In this document: positions 3,674-5,445 of the stretch, one piece after another
Layout: every line of letters starts with the position of its first letter
How positions within the stretch are numbered: the stretch's first letter is position 1
Assembly: GCA_012799425.1 (NCBI GenBank)
Contig: JAAZLF010000626.1
Coordinates: forward strand, 1 to 5,445
DNA length: 5,445 bases
Direction of reading: 5' to 3'
Source of the DNA: Actinomycetales bacterium
Lineage (GTDB): Bacteria; Actinomycetota; Actinomycetes; Actinomycetales; Dermabacteraceae
Notes under the pieces: model-generated
Databases searched by the model: none
Told to the model about the DNA's origin: nothing
What the model saw: only the letters and a program-made list of their open reading frames with translations
Made by a program: the position numbers and the translations under genes

Positions 3674-5365
3674 TCAGCCGCGCGCCAGTGCGAGATCGCT
3701 CGCAGTCCCGGCGGCCCTGCTCAGCTCCGCCTCGACAGGGTCGACCACCTCCCGCTGGGCCACCTCGCGCACTCGTGCGGTGAGCACCCTGCGGGCACGC
3801 CGGCGGTGCCAGCTGCTGGCCAGCGCCGCGATCACCCCGCCCGCGACGCCGATCAGGATGCCGGCCGCGATGCCGAGCACCACCAGCACGGTGGGCAGCG
3901 GGATCGGGATCCACAGCTCCTCGACCATCGGCATCGGCGGCGGCGGGAGCCCGGCGAAGGCCAGGACGGCGTTCAGCGCGAGCCACCCCAAACCCAGCAC
4001 CCAGGTCAGCAGGGCCAGCCACTGCAGCACGTCCAGCACCGGCCACCACCAGGAGGTGGTCGAGGCGCGCAGATCCGCTCCGGCCACGGCCTGGTCGAGC
4101 TCCTCCTCGAGCTGCTCCTCGCGGGAGCGGGCGGCGCCGCGCACGGCGGCCCTCCAGGGATCACCGCCCCCGTCGGAGGCGGCATCGGCGAAGCGTCGCA
4201 GCCCACCGGCGGCCCGGGCCCGCGTCGCGGCGTCGGGCTCGGGCAGCGAAGTGCGCTCGAGGCCTTCCCCATCGCGCTGCCTGCCGATGCCGAGCCGGCC
4301 CAGCGGGTCGGGCCGCGCCCCGCGCATCCAGCGCAGCGGTGGCCAGCCGACCCTGCCCGCCGCCCGGTAGCGGTAGGAGGCGCCGGCGGCCTGCGCCACC
4401 GCGTCGACCCGCGCGGCCGCGGCCAGGTCATCGACCAGCGCGTCGATCTGCGCCGGGGAGACGCGGGACGGCAGCCCCTCGGGATCTGCGACCTGCTGGA
4501 GCGTCTCGGCGGCGACGCACACGTCGGCGCGCTGGCGCTCGACGGCGGCCTCTCGGCTGCGGGCGGTCGTCACCAGGTGCTCGCGCAGGGTCTCGACCCC
4601 CTCCCCTGTGCTCGCGGAGGTGGCCAGCACCGGCGCCCGGTCCAGGCCGTCGGCCCGGGCGATCCCGGCGAGCGACTCGAGCACGGTCTCGCGCTCGTCC
4701 TCGCGGACCCGGTCGATCTGGTTCAGGACCAGCACGGTGACGGCGTCGTGGCCCGCGAAAGGCTGCACGAACTCCTGGTGGAGGACGGCATCGGCGTACT
4801 TCTGCGGATCGGTGACCCAGACGATCACGTCCACCAGGCCGCTCATCCTCTCGGCGATCGCCCGATTGCCCGCCTCGACCGAGTCGAGATCCGGCAGGTC
4901 CAGCAGGACGATGCCGGGCGGCCCGGAGGGCTGGGTGCGGCGTGCGCGACGCCCCGCCGGCGGGCGCGCGGCCATCTCGGCGAGCGCGGCGTCGGTGCCG
5001 TCGAGGTGGTGGCGCTCCTCGATCTCGAGCCAGTCCAGCAGGGCATCGCTGCCGTTGTCGCCCACCACTGCGGCGATCGGCGCCGCCGTGGTGGGACGGC
5101 GCACCGCGGCACGGGAGATCTCCCTGCCCACCAGAGCGTTCACGAGCGAGGACTTGCCGGATCCGGTGGCACCGAACAGCCCGATCACGGTGTGCTCAGC
5201 GGAGAGGGCGCGGCGGCGGTCGATGCGGTCCAGCACCTCTCGGGCGCGGGCGATCTCCGTGCCGGGGGCGATGCCGTCGAGGGTCTCGGCGGCCCGGTCC
5301 AGGGCCTCGATCCGCTCGAGCAGCGGGGCAGGTGGGGCCGGGGTGCGGCCCAGCAGCGGGCTCAT
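3674..5365 (-). CDS. Membrane-anchored dynamin-like/Era-type GTPase
   Basis: This 563-residue protein has an N-terminal GTPase domain. G1 is GATGSGKSS (65-73), a switch threonine lies in RRPTTAAP (89-96), G3 is DLPDLDS (156-162, where the usual DxxG has Asp for Gly), G4 is NQID (215-218) and G5 is near TSAS (249-252). A helical middle region follows (about 260-435), with a charged segment SREEQLEEELDQ (414-425). Two membrane helices lie at about 442-470 and 491-518, separated by a Pro-rich loop (LPPPPMPM). The C-terminus (519-563) is basic and helical. This layout fits actinobacterial GTPases often misnamed ABC transporters because of the P-loop, and resembles paired bacterial dynamin-like proteins; a role in membrane remodelling or stress protection is inferred. 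The start at 5365 has GGAGG four bases upstream and overlaps the preceding stop (ATGA), so the two GTPase-like genes are probably coupled. Confidence 0.85.
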   Translation of the reverse strand: MSPLLGRTPAPPAPLLERIEALDRAAETLDGIAPGTEIARAREVLDRIDRRRALSAEHTVIGLFGATGSGKSSLVNALVGREISRAAVRRPTTAAPIAAVVGDNGSDALLDWLEIEERHHLDGTDAALAEMAARPPAGRRARRTQPSGPPGIVLLDLPDLDSVEAGNRAIAERMSGLVDVIVWVTDPQKYADAVLHQEFVQPFAGHDAVTVLVLNQIDRVREDERETVLESLAGIARADGLDRAPVLATSASTGEGVETLREHLVTTARSREAAVERQRADVCVAAETLQQVADPEGLPSRVSPAQIDALVDDLAAAARVDAVAQAAGASYRYRAAGRVGWPPLRWMRGARPDPLGRLGIGRQRDGEGLERTSLPEPDAATRARAAGGLRRFADAASDGGGDPWRAAVRGAARSREEQLEEELDQAVAGADLRASTTSWWWPVLDVLQWLALLTWVLGLGWLALNAVLAFAGLPPPPMPMVEELWIPIPLPTVLVVLGIAAGILIGVAGGVIAALASSWHRRRARRVLTARVREVAQREVVDPVEAELSRAAGTASDLALARG

Positions 5366-5445
5366 GCGTCCTCCCTGATCTCGCGGCCGAGTCGGGTCAG
5401 CGCCTCGGCATCGGCGTGCAGCTGATCGGCGGACCCTGCTTCACC
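5362..5445 (-). CDS. 3' end of the gene upstream of the GTPase (probable partner GTPase)
   Basis: An open frame enters from the right edge and ends at TGA 5364-5362, overlapping the GTPase start as ATGA. The 27 visible residues (GEAGSADQLHADAEALTRLG then REIREDA) are hydrophilic and look like a C-terminal amphipathic helix. The ribosome site GGAGG of the next gene lies inside its last codons. In actinobacteria this type of GTPase is often the second of two adjacent dynamin-like genes, so the upstream gene is plausibly the partner, but no diagnostic motif is visible. Confidence 0.6.
   Translation of the reverse strand, partial: GEAGSADQLHADAEALTRLGREIREDA

Noticed and set aside
3489..4049. 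A long minus-strand frame in-phase with and upstream of the bS22 start (to 4049)
   Set aside because: It overlaps the GTPase gene in another frame and has low-complexity content. The conserved bS22 family begins MGSV with a ribosome site directly upstream.
3491..5425. A 644-codon open frame on the plus strand, antisense to the GTPase gene
   Set aside because: It has no family resemblance, is rich in Gly, Arg, Pro and His, and lies opposite a gene with intact GTPase motifs, a good ribosome site and an ATGA overlap. Long antisense frames are expected in very GC-rich DNA.
1..5445. Insertion sequence, prophage or defence island
   Set aside because: There is no transposase, integrase, target duplication or atypical base composition; all recognised genes are common chromosomal families.

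Overview
The window is very GC-rich, and its codon third positions are mostly G or C. It reads as chromosomal DNA of a high-GC actinobacterium. A Micrococcales-type genome (Dermabacteraceae/Brachybacterium-like) is my guess, but nothing in the window proves the genus. Two features support an actinobacterial origin. One is a 32-residue, almost entirely basic protein of the bS22 (AURKAIP1/COX24-like) kind. The other is a gene order, histidine phosphatase - ResA/TlpA-like thioredoxin - CcdA, that matches the mycobacterial system II cytochrome c maturation locus (Rv0525-Rv0526-Rv0527 in M. tuberculosis).

Layout from left to right: (1) Positions 1-1952, minus strand: a MarR regulator, then, 77 bases downstream, a histidine phosphatase, a Tat-type lipoprotein thioredoxin (ResA-like) and the first 18 codons of ccdA. 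The last three genes are joined by 4-base ATGA overlaps. (2) Positions 1953-2074: a short divergent control region with the window's clearest AT-rich island, where marR and yceI promoters appear to overlap. (3) Positions 2075-2605, plus strand: a cytosolic YceI-family protein, followed by a 16-bp hairpin terminator. (4) Positions 2798-3103, plus strand: a small glutaredoxin-like (DUF836-type) CxxC protein, probably on a leaderless transcript. (5) Positions 3104-3389: a noncoding gap between converging genes, dense in repeats: four tandem 17-bp units, a nested hairpin, a 20-bp tandem duplication and a long hairpin. (6) Positions 3390-3488, minus strand: the bS22 gene with a leader of roughly 155 bases. 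(7) Positions 3674-5445, minus strand: a 563-residue membrane-anchored dynamin-like/Era-type GTPase, overlapped by 4 bases with the last 27 codons of an upstream gene.

The theme of the left half is extracytoplasmic thiol redox chemistry and respiration. ResA and CcdA supply reductant for haem attachment to apocytochrome c. YceI-fold proteins bind polyisoprenoids such as quinones. The glutaredoxin-like protein is a thiol-disulfide candidate. The right half holds a ribosome component and a probable paired membrane GTPase system. I see no phage, insertion sequence, CRISPR, tRNA or rRNA. The gene content looks conserved and chromosomal. The least explained part is the repeat-packed gap at 3104-3389.
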